DNA from: Clostridiales bacterium | Lineage (GTDB): Bacteria > Bacillota > Clostridia > Oscillospirales > Oscillospiraceae | Direction of reading: 5' to 3' | NCBI GenBank assembly: GCA_004554585.1 | Contig: SFLH01000016.1 | Coordinates: forward strand, 3,525-67,524 | Length of the DNA: 64,000 bases | Notes under the pieces: generated by a model | What the model was told of the DNA's origin: nothing | What the model saw: only the letters and a program-made list of their open reading frames with translations | The model's database searches: none | Position numbers and translations under genes: made by a program | In this document: positions 51,591-59,706 of the stretch, in pieces | Numbering within the stretch: position 1 is the stretch's first letter | How the letters are laid out: the number at the start of each line of letters is the position of its first letter

Positions 51591-53385
51591 TTACAGGTTC
51601 TGATATTTCTTGTTCCCCTTCAGGGCCTTCATGCGGATCTCATGGTTGAGGATGCGCTTGCGCAGGCGGAGGTTTTCGGGGGTGACCTCCAGCAGCTCGT
51701 CGTCGGCCAGGAACTCCAGGCACTGCTCCAGGCTCAGGTTCCGGGGGGGCACCAGGCGCAGGGCCTCGTCGGAGCCGGAGGCCCGCATGTTGGTCAGCTG
51801 CTTCTTCCGGCAGACGTTGACGGTGATGTCCTCGCTCTTGGGGGTCTCGCCCACCACCATGCCGCCGTAGACGGGCACGCCGGGGCCGATGAACAGGGCG
51901 CCCCGTTCCTGGGCAGCCCACAGGCCGTAGGTTACCGACTCTCCGGTCTCAAAGGCGATGAGGCTGCCGGAGTTGCGGCGGTTCAGCTCTCCCTTATAGG
52001 GGGCGTAGGAGTCGAAGACGGAGGCCATGATGCCCTCCCCCTTGGTGTCGGTAAGGAATTCGTTGCGGTAGCCGAACAGGCCCCGGGCGGGGACTAAGAA
52101 CTCGATCTTCATCCGGGTGCCCACGGGGGTCATCTCCAGCAGGTCCCCCTTTCGGGAGCCCATCTTCTCGATGACGGCCCCCACTGCGTCGGCGGGCACG
52201 TCTACCACCAGGCGCTCCATGGGCTCGCACTTGACCCCGTCGATCTCCTGGTAGAGCACCCGGGGGGGCGAGACCTGGAACTCATAGCCCTCCCGGCGCA
52301 TGGTCTCGATGAGGATGGACAGGTGCATCTCCCCCCGGCCGGCCACGTTGAAGGCCTCGGTGGAGTCGGTGTCGCTCACCCGCAGGGAGACGTCCTTCAA
52401 GGTCTCCCGCATGAGCCGGTCCCGCAGGTTCCGGGAGGTGACGTACTTGCCCTCACGCCCGGCGAAGGGGGAGTCGTTGACGGAGAAGGTCATCTCCATG
52501 GTAGGGGCGGAGATCTTCACAAAGGGCAGGGGCTCGGTCAGGCCCGCGGCGCACACGGTGTCGCCGATGGTGATGTCCCCGATGCCCGACAGGGCGATGA
52601 TGTTGCCGGCGGAGGCCTCGGTGACGGGCACCCGGGCCAGCCCCTCGAACTGGTAGAGGCTGACGGCCTTGGCCTTGCGGCTCTGCTCCGGGTCGTGGTA
52701 GTTGCAGACGGTGATCTCCTGGTTCTGCTTGATGATGCCCTGCTCGATGCGGCCGATGGCGATGCGGCCCACAAACTCGTTGTAGTCGATGGAGGAGACC
52801 AGCATCTGGAAGGGCTTGTCCACCTCGGCTTCGGGGGCGGGGATGTAGCTGAGGATGGTCTCAAAGAGGGGCTGCAGGTCGGTGCCCAGCACGTCGGGGT
52901 CCTTGGAGCAGATGCCCTGGCGGGCAGAGCAGAAGAGCATGGGGGAGTCCAGCTGCTCGTCGGTGGCGTCCAGGTCCAGCAGCAGCTCCAGCACCTCGTC
53001 CATGACCTCGTGGATGCGCTGGTCGGGCCGGTCGATCTTGTTGATGACCACGATCACCCGGTGGCCCAGGTCCAGGGCCCGGGAGAGGACGAAGCGGGTC
53101 TGGGGCATGGGGCCCTCGGCGGCGTCCACCAGCAGGATGACGCCGTTGACCATCTTCAGGATGCGCTCCACCTCGCCGCCGAACGCCATACTGAATGGCG
53201 GTGTTCTTGGCCAGGATGGTGATGCCGCGCTCCCGCTCCAGGTCGCCGGAGTCCATGACCCGGTCCTTGACCTCCTGGTTTTCCCGGAAGGCGCCGCCCT
53301 GCTTGAGCATCTCGTCCACCAGGGTGGTCTTCCCGTGGTCGACGTGGGCGATGATGGCAATGTTTCTCAGTGATTCGTTCCGCAC
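51591..53385 (-). pseudogene. typA: typA/bipA ribosome-associated GTPase, disrupted by a deletion
   Basis: TypA (BipA) is a translational GTPase that assists 50S assembly and stress growth. The N-terminal frame (GTG 53385 to about 53193) contains the P loop IIAHVDHGKTTLVDEM and ERERGITILAKNTAIQY. The other frame continues from FGGEVERILKMVNGV to the normal C-terminus ending KGNKKYQNL. At 53184-53193 only 10 bases join ATT(Ile) to TTCGGCGGC, where homologues encode 17 residues including the G3 motif DTPGHAD. About 41 bp are therefore missing, with a frame change. No intact protein can be made unless the assembly is wrong here. Confidence 0.9.
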
Positions 53386-53579
53386 AGATCTGCACCTCAT
53401 ATCTATTCTATAGAACTTCTTTGTATTCTAAACCAATCGCAACACATTATTATACGATAGGAAAAGTGGATTTTCAAGGGGGAACTTTGCTTCCTTTTGC
53501 CGTTCCGGGGCGTTTTGTTCTGTCAAAGGGGACCAAACCCCGGGCTGAAGAAACTTTTTTGTTTTTTTTGAAAAAAGAC

Positions 53580-53630
53580 TTGACAACGGGAAGAATTGTG
53601 CTATTGTATTATACGTACAGTACAACAATA
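53580..53630 (+). promoter_or_regulatory. Promoter and operator-like dyad of the gntR-ABC operon
   Basis: TTGACA (53580-53585), 16 bp, TATTGT (53602-53607). The -10 box opens an inverted repeat, TATTGT...ACAATA (53602-53630), with inner TAC/GTA symmetry; YtrA-type GntR repressors bind such AT-rich dyads at their own promoters. Confidence 0.6.
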
Positions 53631-53679
53631 CAAAAATACAGTTGCGGGCCCCGCCCGCAGCAAACAAGGAGGGATGGCA

Positions 53680-54060
53680 ATGGCATGGCAGTTTCGCAAT
53701 GACATCCCCATCTACACCCAGCTGATCGCCCAGATCCAGCAGCAGATCGTCAGCGGCGCTCTGCTGCCGGGGGAGCGCCTGCCCTCGGTGCGGGACCTGG
53801 CCGCCGAGGCGGGGGTCAACCCCAACACCATGCAGCGGGCCATGATGGAGATGGAGCGGGAGGAGCTGGTACACAGCCAGCGCACCGCGGGCCGGTTCGT
53901 CACGGAGGATGCCCAGCGGATCCGGCAGCTGAGAGAGTCCATGGCCCGGCAGCGGGTGAAGGAATTTTTGGAGGGCATGTATCTCTTGGGTTTCCAGACC
54001 GAGGAGATTGTGGCCTTTGTGCAGAAGGAAGGAGAGAATCATGAACATTCTGGAGTGTAA
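53680..54060 (+). CDS. YtrA-subfamily GntR repressor
   Basis: 126 residues. A winged helix-turn-helix of the GntR class (IYTQLIAQIQQQIVSGALL, GERLPSVRDLAAEAGVNPNT, TAGRFV) is followed by only about 50 residues, the short dimerisation tail of the YtrA subfamily, which controls adjacent ABC transporters. Of two in-frame ATGs, 53680 has correct spacing to AGGAGG. The 3' end overlaps the ABC ATPase gene by 20 bases. Confidence 0.92.
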   Translation: MAWQFRNDIPIYTQLIAQIQQQIVSGALLPGERLPSVRDLAAEAGVNPNTMQRAMMEMEREELVHSQRTAGRFVTEDAQRIRQLRESMARQRVKEFLEGMYLLGFQTEEIVAFVQKEGENHEHSGV

Positions 54061-54736
54061 GGGCCTGACCAAGCGCTTCGGGGCAATGACGGCCTTGGAC
54101 GGGGTGAACCTGTCTGTGGAGCCGGGGAAGATCGTGGGCCTGCTGGGCCCCAACGGCAGCGGCAAGACCACCCTGATCAAGCTGGCCAACGGCCTGCTGG
54201 TGCCCACCATGGGGCAGATTTGGATCAATGGGCGCGCCCCGGGGAAGGAGAGCCACGCTATGGTCTCCTATCTGCCCGAGCGCACCAGCCTGCCCCTGTG
54301 GATGACCGTCAAGCAGCTGCAGGACTTTTACGAGGATTTTTACACCGATTTCCAGCGCCAGCGCAGCAGCGAGATGCTCGACCGGCTGGAGATCTCCCCC
54401 AAGCAGCGGATGAAGCAGATGTCCAAGGGCACCCGGGAAAAGGTCCAGCTGATCCTGGCCATGAGCCGCCAGGCCAAGCTCTACCTGCTCGATGAGCCTA
54501 TTGGCGGGGTGGACCCGGCCGCCCGGGACTATATCCTGGATACCATCATCCGCAACTACAACCCGGAGGCCTCTGTTATTATCTCCACCCACCTCATTGC
54601 CGACGTGGAGAAGGTGCTCGACGAGGTGATCTTCATCGACCGGGGACAGATCCTCTTCCAGTCCACGGTGGACGCCATCCGGGAGGAGAAGGGCATGAGC
54701 GTGGACGCGTTGTTCCGGGAGGTGTACAAATGCTGA
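54041..54736 (+). CDS. ABC transporter ATP-binding protein
   Basis: 231-residue ATPase with Walker A GPNGSGKTT, Q loop in YLPERTS, a divergent signature MSKGTREKVQLI in place of LSGGQ, Walker B LYLLDEPIGGVD and the switch His in STHLIADVE. This form is typical of YtrB/EcsA-like exporters controlled by YtrA-type repressors. GGAAGGAGAG precedes the ATG. Its end overlaps the permease gene by 7 bases. Confidence 0.93.
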   Translation: MNILECKGLTKRFGAMTALDGVNLSVEPGKIVGLLGPNGSGKTTLIKLANGLLVPTMGQIWINGRAPGKESHAMVSYLPERTSLPLWMTVKQLQDFYEDFYTDFQRQRSSEMLDRLEISPKQRMKQMSKGTREKVQLILAMSRQAKLYLLDEPIGGVDPAARDYILDTIIRNYNPEASVIISTHLIADVEKVLDEVIFIDRGQILFQSTVDAIREEKGMSVDALFREVYKC

Positions 54737-55557
54737 TCAAGTTGATAAAACATGAGTTTCGGGCCACGGCCCGGGTGATGATTCCGCTGTATCTGGTGAC
54801 CATCCTGCTGGCCGTGATGACCCGGGTCAGCGACCTGTGGACCAAGATGGTGACCTTTGAGGGGCTGACGGGCCAGAGCTTTCTAGCGCTGATCTCGGGG
54901 ATCATCTCGGTCGGCTTTGCACTGGCTCTCATCGCCACCTTTGTGGTGGCGGTGGTGCTGACCATCCAGCGGTTCCGCAGCAACCTGATGGCCGACGAGG
55001 GCTATGTGATGTTCACCCTGCCGGTGTCCACCCACAGCCTGGTGTGGTCGAAGCTCATCGTCTCCACGGTGTGGTTCCTGGGGGCGGTGGTCATCGACGT
55101 GGTGGCCATGATGACCCTGGTGGCCGACCTGGCCATGTTCCAGGAGATCGGACGGGTCTTTGAGGAGATTGCCCGGAATTTGACTGCTTACAATGTGGGC
55201 AATGGCATCCTCTTCCTGGTGGAGCTGGTGGTCCTCTTTGTGGTGGTCTGCCTGGTAGCCTGCCTGGACTTCTACGCGCCGCTGGCCATTGGCCACAGCT
55301 TTGGCCAGCACAAGATGCTGCTGTCGGTGGCCTTCTTCTTCGCCATTCAGGTAGCGGTCCAGATCGTCTCTGGGACCCTGCTCATGGCGGGGGTGCCCTA
55401 TCTGAACTCCCTGAGTCTGTGGTTTTCCACCCAGGCCCAGCCCATGACGGTGGTGCATGGGATGATGTGGGGTTCGATCGTGGTCTCGGCCATCTACGGC
55501 GCCATCCTCTACTGCCTGACCATTCGGATGCTCCACCGGCGTCTGAACCTGGAGTAA
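54730..55557 (+). CDS. ABC transporter permease
   Basis: 275-residue membrane protein with six predicted helices, beginning with an amphipathic KLIKHEFRATARVM segment typical of ABC-2 type permeases encoded with YtrA-like regulators. Helices lie at about residues 17-35, 55-82, 105-135, 160-185, 195-220 and 235-262. Substrate unknown; related systems respond to cell-wall antibiotics or act in acetoin use. Translationally coupled to the ATPase and followed by a terminator. Confidence 0.87.
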   Translation: MLIKLIKHEFRATARVMIPLYLVTILLAVMTRVSDLWTKMVTFEGLTGQSFLALISGIISVGFALALIATFVVAVVLTIQRFRSNLMADEGYVMFTLPVSTHSLVWSKLIVSTVWFLGAVVIDVVAMMTLVADLAMFQEIGRVFEEIARNLTAYNVGNGILFLVELVVLFVVVCLVACLDFYAPLAIGHSFGQHKMLLSVAFFFAIQVAVQIVSGTLLMAGVPYLNSLSLWFSTQAQPMTVVHGMMWGSIVVSAIYGAILYCLTIRMLHRRLNLE

Positions 55558-55574
55558 GATCCTTTGAAAAGCGG

Positions 55575-55614
55575 AAACCGTCCCCCCGGCGCTTGGCTGG
55601 GGGGACGGTTTTTT
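55575..55614. terminator. Terminator after the ABC permease
   Basis: AAACCGTCCCCCC and GGGGGGACGGTTT arms around an 11-base loop with six T. Confidence 0.9.
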
Positions 55615-55621
55615 GCGGGGG

Positions 55622-55984
55622 TCAAGGGGCGGGGGTCCGCCAGCGGGTACCTTCCACGGGGCCGTCGTACCCCCGGTTGCCGCAGCAGCGCTTGATGCCG
55701 CCGATATCTCGGACGTTAGTGTAGCCCATGGCCTTGAGCAGGCCGGCGGCCTTGGCGCTCTTGTCGCCGCCATAGGCGTAGACGAAGAGGGGGACGGACA
55801 GGTCGGGGAAGCGATCTTTGGCCTGCTCCAGCTCTTCCAGGGGGAGGTTTTCGCTCTGGGGAATGTGCCGCATGGTGTGCTGCCGCCGGGGGCGCACGTC
55901 CAGCAGCACCGCCCCGGGGGTCTCGTGGAAATCCCGCAGGCCCCGGTTGATGTCCAGGGAGAACAGACAAGACAGGATGCTCAT
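55622..55984 (-). CDS. Rhodanese-like protein without the catalytic cysteine
   Basis: 120-residue single rhodanese domain: LLDVRPRRQHTMRHIPQSENLPL is the usual N-terminal block and the C-terminal helix follows. In active sulfurtransferases the loop after VYC begins with the persulfide-bearing Cys (CxxGxRS); here it reads FVYAYGGDKSAKAA, so that Cys is replaced. A pair of Cys occurs later at IKRCCGNRG. Probably not a classical sulfurtransferase; a binding or regulatory role is possible. Confidence 0.8.
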   Translation of the reverse strand: MSILSCLFSLDINRGLRDFHETPGAVLLDVRPRRQHTMRHIPQSENLPLEELEQAKDRFPDLSVPLFVYAYGGDKSAKAAGLLKAMGYTNVRDIGGIKRCCGNRGYDGPVEGTRWRTPAP

Positions 55985-56080
55985 AATAAACTCCTTTCCA
56001 TCGAGATGGTTTCTTCTTTGTCTGTATCATACCCGGCTGGACGGCGAAAAACTGTAACAGGGTCTCATTTCCCCTGTCGA

Positions 56081-56109
56081 TTGACAAACCCGCCGGGATG
56101 GGCTACAAT
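56081..56109 (+). promoter_or_regulatory. Promoter of the interrupted tRNA-Arg gene
   Basis: TTGACA, 17 bp, TACAAT, ending 13 bp before the tRNA 5' end: the usual strong stable-RNA promoter geometry. Confidence 0.85.
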
Positions 56110-56122
56110 GAAACCCACATCC

Positions 56123-56162
56123 GCCCCCGTACCTCACCAGGATAGAGGGTCCGCCTCCTAAG
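56123..56162 (+). pseudogene. 5' half of tRNA-Arg(CCU)
   Basis: GCCCCCG acceptor strand, TA, a D arm with CCTC/GAGG stem, and the anticodon arm through TCCGC CTCCTAA. The matching 3' half (GCGGA..., T arm, CGGGGGC acceptor strand, CCA) is absent: the sequence after 56162 does not pair. The gene therefore ends in the anticodon loop. Confidence 0.8.
56152..56162 (+). repeat. Putative att core, copy 1
   Basis: CGCCTCCTAAG, the anticodon-loop segment of tRNA-Arg(CCU). An identical 11-bp copy lies exactly 110 bp downstream at 56262-56272. AT-rich foreign DNA begins after this point. Confidence 0.6.
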
Positions 56163-56204
56163 GTTGCGTTACAACGGCCACCTCAAAAAAAACTAAATAA
56201 GGGA

Positions 56205-56233
56205 TTGCAGTTCGACTTTGATCGGGCTATAAT
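56205..56233 (+). promoter_or_regulatory. Promoter-like element between the tRNA copies
   Basis: TTGCAG, 17 bp, TATAAT. Its -10 box overlaps the expected 5' end of the second tRNA-like sequence, so it cannot be that tRNA's normal promoter. Confidence 0.5.
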
Positions 56234-56309
56234 CATATATCAGACACGTCGATAGAGCACACGCCTCCTAAGCGTGGGGTCGGAGGTTCAAATCCTCTTA
56301 TGGACGCCA
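56231..56309 (+). pseudogene. Degenerate second tRNA-Arg(CCU) copy
   Basis: A good anticodon arm (CACGC CTCCTAA GCGTG), variable loop GGGTC, T arm (GGAGG TTCAAAT CCTCT), acceptor 3' strand TATGGAC and GCCA are present. The 5' part is damaged: two bases of the D stem appear lost (TA-TCAG instead of TA-GCTCAG) and the first acceptor bases do not pair. Its acceptor strand differs from the GCCCCCG of copy 1, so the two are not halves of one gene. Confidence 0.7.
56262..56272 (+). repeat. Putative att core, copy 2
   Basis: CGCCTCCTAAG, identical to 56152-56162. Confidence 0.6.
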
Positions 56310-56318
56310 GTGAACAAC

Positions 56319-56354
56319 GCCGAAAGCCTTTGTTTTCAAGGGTTTTCGGCTTTT
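56319..56354 (+). terminator. Terminator after the second tRNA copy
   Basis: GCCGAAA...TTTTCGGC stem with a TTTT loop followed by TTTTC, 10 bases after the CCA end. Confidence 0.8.
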
Positions 56355-56721
56355 CTTATATAAAAAGCTACGAAAAAGCTCTTTCACTGTATGAGATAAA
56401 ATTCTACTCCAAAATTTGATTTTTGACAACCCCTCCAGAATCGAACGGTTGTTATAAGACAAAATCGCCAGCTAATTTTTAGCAGAAAACGGGCTGTTCT
56501 TGCTAATGAAAATGCCCTTCCTGCTAATCAGCCCCAAAATCGTGCCAAAAATCCAGCTAATCAAAAAAGGCGGATGTTTTGAATACCATGCAGTTATAGC
56601 AGATAAAATTAAATATCGTTATGTACATAGAGCGTCTATTTGCCCCGCATTGGGGATGGATAGGCGCTCTTTTTTTATGCCCAAACCCATGGGCAAATAC
56701 AAGAGATTGGAGGTGTTTTAT
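56355..56721. other. AT-rich non-coding left end of the mobile element
   Basis: No credible gene. The stretch holds AT-rich sequence, a terminator-like hairpin at 56629-56676 and the ribosome site of the first element gene. Confidence 0.55.
56629..56676 (+). terminator. Terminator/attenuator before the element operon
   Basis: AGAGCG/CGCTCT outer arms with CTAT/ATAG and GCCCC/GGGG inner pairs, followed by six T. It lies 46 bp before the first gene and has no gene upstream, which suggests leader attenuation. Confidence 0.65.
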
Positions 56722-56946
56722 TTGAGCAAGCCTGTTTATACCGCAGACAAGCCGAGCGACTGTCATTACTGCTACTTCTGGACGAATGGCAGAAAGGGCT
56801 GCCGTCTGGGTAGAAATAATTGCTACTACTTAATCTCTTTGCCGCCGAAACCCAAGTCGGAATGTGATGGCTGTCCCTATGGGCGAGATCACCCGTGCAT
56901 TGGTTGGTGTACGAAGAAGGTTATGCGTGAAGTGGGGCTTCGTTGA
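56722..56946 (+). CDS. Cysteine-rich mobile-element protein
   Basis: 74 residues from a TTG start preceded by TTGGAGGTG. It has paired cysteines (DCHYCYFW, GC, NNC, ECDGCPYG, CIGWC) in an arrangement suitable for binding zinc. Similar short proteins open the replication/partition modules of integrative elements in gut Clostridia. Function unknown. Confidence 0.65.
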   Translation: MSKPVYTADKPSDCHYCYFWTNGRKGCRLGRNNCYYLISLPPKPKSECDGCPYGRDHPCIGWCTKKVMREVGLR

Positions 56947-56947
56947 T

Positions 56948-57082
56948 ATGGATGTGTATGAACAGGAATACCGCTTCTACTATTTTGCCCGATGTCCTTA
57001 CGAAAAGACGGATACGACTTTCCGCAGCATTCCGCTGACAACAGAAAGTTTTCCGCAGAAAGAAGGTGGTGAAGCCGTGTGA
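56948..57082 (+). CDS. Small element protein before repA
   Basis: 44 residues (MDVYEQEYRFYYFARCPYEK...), starting one base after the preceding stop and overlapping the GTG of the next gene by 4 bases. Aromatic-rich and soluble. The arrangement argues for real translation; no function can be proposed. Confidence 0.5.
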   Translation: MDVYEQEYRFYYFARCPYEKTDTTFRSIPLTTESFPQKEGGEAV

Positions 57083-57981
57083 GTTTTGATTATTTTTACG
57101 GTCAGCAATCCGATCTATTCACATTCTATCGAGTTCCGAAGGTGTTGTTCACGAACGAGAGGTTCTGGAATATTTCTGCCGATGCCAAGATGCTGTATGG
57201 CATTTTGCTTGACCGCATGAGCCTGTCTGCCAAGAATGGTTGGATAGATACAATCGACGAAGCGAAGATGGCTCTGAACTGTGCTGAACAAAAGGCTATC
57301 AAGCTGCTCAGTGAACTTGAGAAGAAAGCAGGATTGATTGAACGTAAGCGCCAGGGTTTGGGAAAGCCCAACCTGATCTATGTGAAGAACTTTATCTCTG
57401 CTGTGGATTCACAACTCTTGAATTGTGAAAATCACAATTCTGGAACAATGGAAATCACAACTCAAGAACTTCCGAAATCACAATGTAATAATACTGATAT
57501 TAAAAATACTGAATTTAGTGATACTGATTCTATCTTTCCTTCCGGAAATGGTGGAATGATGGACGAGAATGACCGGTATCAAGAATACTTTGATTATTTC
57601 TCGGATCAGCTCAGTATGGATTTGTTGAAGAAGGATTACCCTTACGATTCCGAAATGCTGGATAACATTCTGGAGTTGATCGTTGAAACAGTTTGCACGA
57701 AGCGACCGTTGATTCGCATTGGTGCAGAGGAGCGTCCGGCAGAAATTGTCCGCAGTCGGTTTATGAAACTGAATGCCGAACACATTCGATATGTTATGGA
57801 CTGCTTCAAGGAGAACACCACAAAGATTAGAAATATCCGTCAGTATATGCTGACTACGATATACAATGCGCCGACGACAATAGACACCTACTACGATGCT
57901 CTTGTTCGGCACGATATGTCACACGGATATTTGGAAGGAGGATTTAAGAAATTGAAAATGAAGCGAGAGGAAGGAGAGTGA
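57079..57981 (+). CDS. RepA_N-type replication initiator
   Basis: 300-residue protein with a GTG start. The N-terminal 120 residues are a RepA_N winged-helix domain (FTFYRVPKVLFTNERFWNIS, AKMLYGILLDRM, KKAGLIERKRQGLGKPNLIYVKNF); a variable Asn/Ser-rich linker and a C-terminal helical domain follow. In plasmids such proteins bind iterons; in integrative elements they allow transient replication after excision. It precedes parA by 6 bases, giving a plasmid-like replication-partition block. Confidence 0.85.
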   Translation: MSFDYFYGQQSDLFTFYRVPKVLFTNERFWNISADAKMLYGILLDRMSLSAKNGWIDTIDEAKMALNCAEQKAIKLLSELEKKAGLIERKRQGLGKPNLIYVKNFISAVDSQLLNCENHNSGTMEITTQELPKSQCNNTDIKNTEFSDTDSIFPSGNGGMMDENDRYQEYFDYFSDQLSMDLLKKDYPYDSEMLDNILELIVETVCTKRPLIRIGAEERPAEIVRSRFMKLNAEHIRYVMDCFKENTTKIRNIRQYMLTTIYNAPTTIDTYYDALVRHDMSHGYLEGGFKKLKMKREEGE

Positions 57982-57987
57982 CGATAA

Positions 57988-58815
57988 ATGTCGAAAAAAG
58001 CAACCATCATTGCGGTGGTCAATCAGAAAGGAGGCACTGGAAAGACCACCACCACCGAGAATCTGGGCGTTGGCTTGGCTCTTGAAGGAAAAAAGGTGCT
58101 TCTGGTAGACACCGATCCCCAGGCTTCCCTGACGGTCAGTTTGGGCAATCCCTGCCCGGATGATCTGTCTCCGACACTTTCCGATCTGATGGGAAAGATT
58201 ATGATGGAAAACCCTATTACTCCCGATGAAGGGATTCTTCATCATCCGGAGGGCGTTGATTTGGTGCCGTCCAACATCGAACTCTCAGGTATGGAGGTAG
58301 CACTGGTCAATGCCATGAGCCGGGAAACCATTCTCCGGCAATACCTGGATACAGTCAAACAGAATTATGATTACATTCTTCTTGACTGTATGCCGTCTTT
58401 GGGTATGCTGACCGTCAATGCGTTGGCAGCTGCCGACAATGTGCTGATACCGGTTCAGGCAGCATACCTTCCTGCAAAGGGTCTGGAACAGCTGCTTGGA
58501 ACCATCAACAAGGTCAAGAGGCAAATCAACCCGAAACTGAGGATTGAAGGGATTCTTCTGACGATGGTGGACAGCCGCACCAACTACTCCAAAGACATCA
58601 GCAATCTGATTCGGGAGAGCTACGGCGGAAAGCTGAAGGTTTACAAGACCGACATTCCCCGCTCTGTCCGTGCAGAGGAAATCAGCGCAGAGGGAACCAG
58701 TATCTTCAAGCATGATCCCAAAGGCAAAGTTGCCGAAGCCTATAAAATTCTGACGAAGGAGGTGTTAAACAATGCAGAAAAAAGGCGCAAACATCAGCTT
58801 GAAGGGGTACGATGA
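57988..58815 (+). CDS. ParA/Soj-family partition ATPase
   Basis: 275-residue deviant-Walker ATPase: VVNQKGGTGKTTTTENLG (Walker A'), VLLVDTDPQASLT, DYILLDCMPSLGMLTVNAL (Walker B) and LIPVQAAYLPAKGLEQLL. Partitions or stabilises the excised element together with ParB. GGAGAG precedes the ATG. The last 44 bases overlap parB. Confidence 0.93.
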   Translation: MSKKATIIAVVNQKGGTGKTTTTENLGVGLALEGKKVLLVDTDPQASLTVSLGNPCPDDLSPTLSDLMGKIMMENPITPDEGILHHPEGVDLVPSNIELSGMEVALVNAMSRETILRQYLDTVKQNYDYILLDCMPSLGMLTVNALAAADNVLIPVQAAYLPAKGLEQLLGTINKVKRQINPKLRIEGILLTMVDSRTNYSKDISNLIRESYGGKLKVYKTDIPRSVRAEEISAEGTSIFKHDPKGKVAEAYKILTKEVLNNAEKRRKHQLEGVR

Positions 58816-59698
58816 TATTTTCTCCACCGATCAATCCAGAGCTGAAGCCCAGCAGGAGCGTGTGCAGGAAATTCCGCTTTCTGAGCTACACCCCTTTGAG
58901 GGACACCCCTTCCGTGTGGTTGATGATGAAGAAATGATGAAAACGGCAGAGAGCGTCCGAGATTTCGGAGTTCTCACTCCTGCGATTGTCCGTCCTGACC
59001 CCGACGGTGGTTATGAAATCGTTTCTGGTCACAGGCGGCACCGGGCATCGGAGCTTGCGGGTAAGGAAACCATGCCTGCGATTGTTCGTGACCTGGACGA
59101 TGATGCAGCCATTATTTTGATGGTTGATGCGAATTTGCAGAGGGAGAGTATCCTGCCGAGTGAAAGAGCATTTGCTTATAAGATGAAGCTGGATGCGATT
59201 AAACATCAAGGTCAACGCACCGATTTAACTTCATCCCAAGTTGGGATGAAGTTGCAGGCAATGGATATAGTCGGTCAGGAGGCAGGAGAAAGCAGAAATC
59301 AGGTACACCGTTATATCCGTCTGACCGAACTGATTCCGGAACTGCTGGATATGGTAGATACGGGTCAGATCAAATTCAATCCTGCGGTGGAGCTTTCCTA
59401 TCTGGCAAGTGAAGAACAGAAGGATTTTCTTTCTGCAATGGATTATGCTCAAGCAGCTCCTTCCCTTTCGCAAGCACAGCGAATTAAAAAGCTCGCACAG
59501 GAGGGCGAGTGTACGCTGGATGCGATGTGCGAGATTATGAATGAAATCAAGAAGGGAGAGCTGGACAGAGTAACCTTCAAAACGGATTCGTTGCGAAAAT
59601 ACTTCCCGAAGTCCTATACCAACAAGCAGATGGAGGATAAAATCATTCAGCTTTTGGAGCAATGGCAGAAAAAAAGAGAAAAATCAATGGAAAGGTAA
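58772..59698 (+). CDS. ParB-family partition protein
   Basis: 308 residues. The N-terminal CTP-binding/nuclease-like domain has LHPFEGHPFRVVDDEEMM, GVLTPAIVRP and SGHRRHRAS (the GERR-type box); the central helix-turn-helix follows DIVGQEAGESRNQVHRYIRLTELI, and the C-terminal part dimerises. GAAGGAGG precedes the ATG, inside the end of parA. parS sites were not identified. Confidence 0.92.
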   Translation: MQKKGANISLKGYDDIFSTDQSRAEAQQERVQEIPLSELHPFEGHPFRVVDDEEMMKTAESVRDFGVLTPAIVRPDPDGGYEIVSGHRRHRASELAGKETMPAIVRDLDDDAAIILMVDANLQRESILPSERAFAYKMKLDAIKHQGQRTDLTSSQVGMKLQAMDIVGQEAGESRNQVHRYIRLTELIPELLDMVDTGQIKFNPAVELSYLASEEQKDFLSAMDYAQAAPSLSQAQRIKKLAQEGECTLDAMCEIMNEIKKGELDRVTFKTDSLRKYFPKSYTNKQMEDKIIQLLEQWQKKREKSMER

Positions 59699-59706
59699 GG
59701 TAAAAA

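Noticed and set aside
56123..56200. Complete tRNA-Arg at the first copy
   Set aside because: After the anticodon loop the sequence cannot form the anticodon stem, T arm or acceptor stem with the 5' half.
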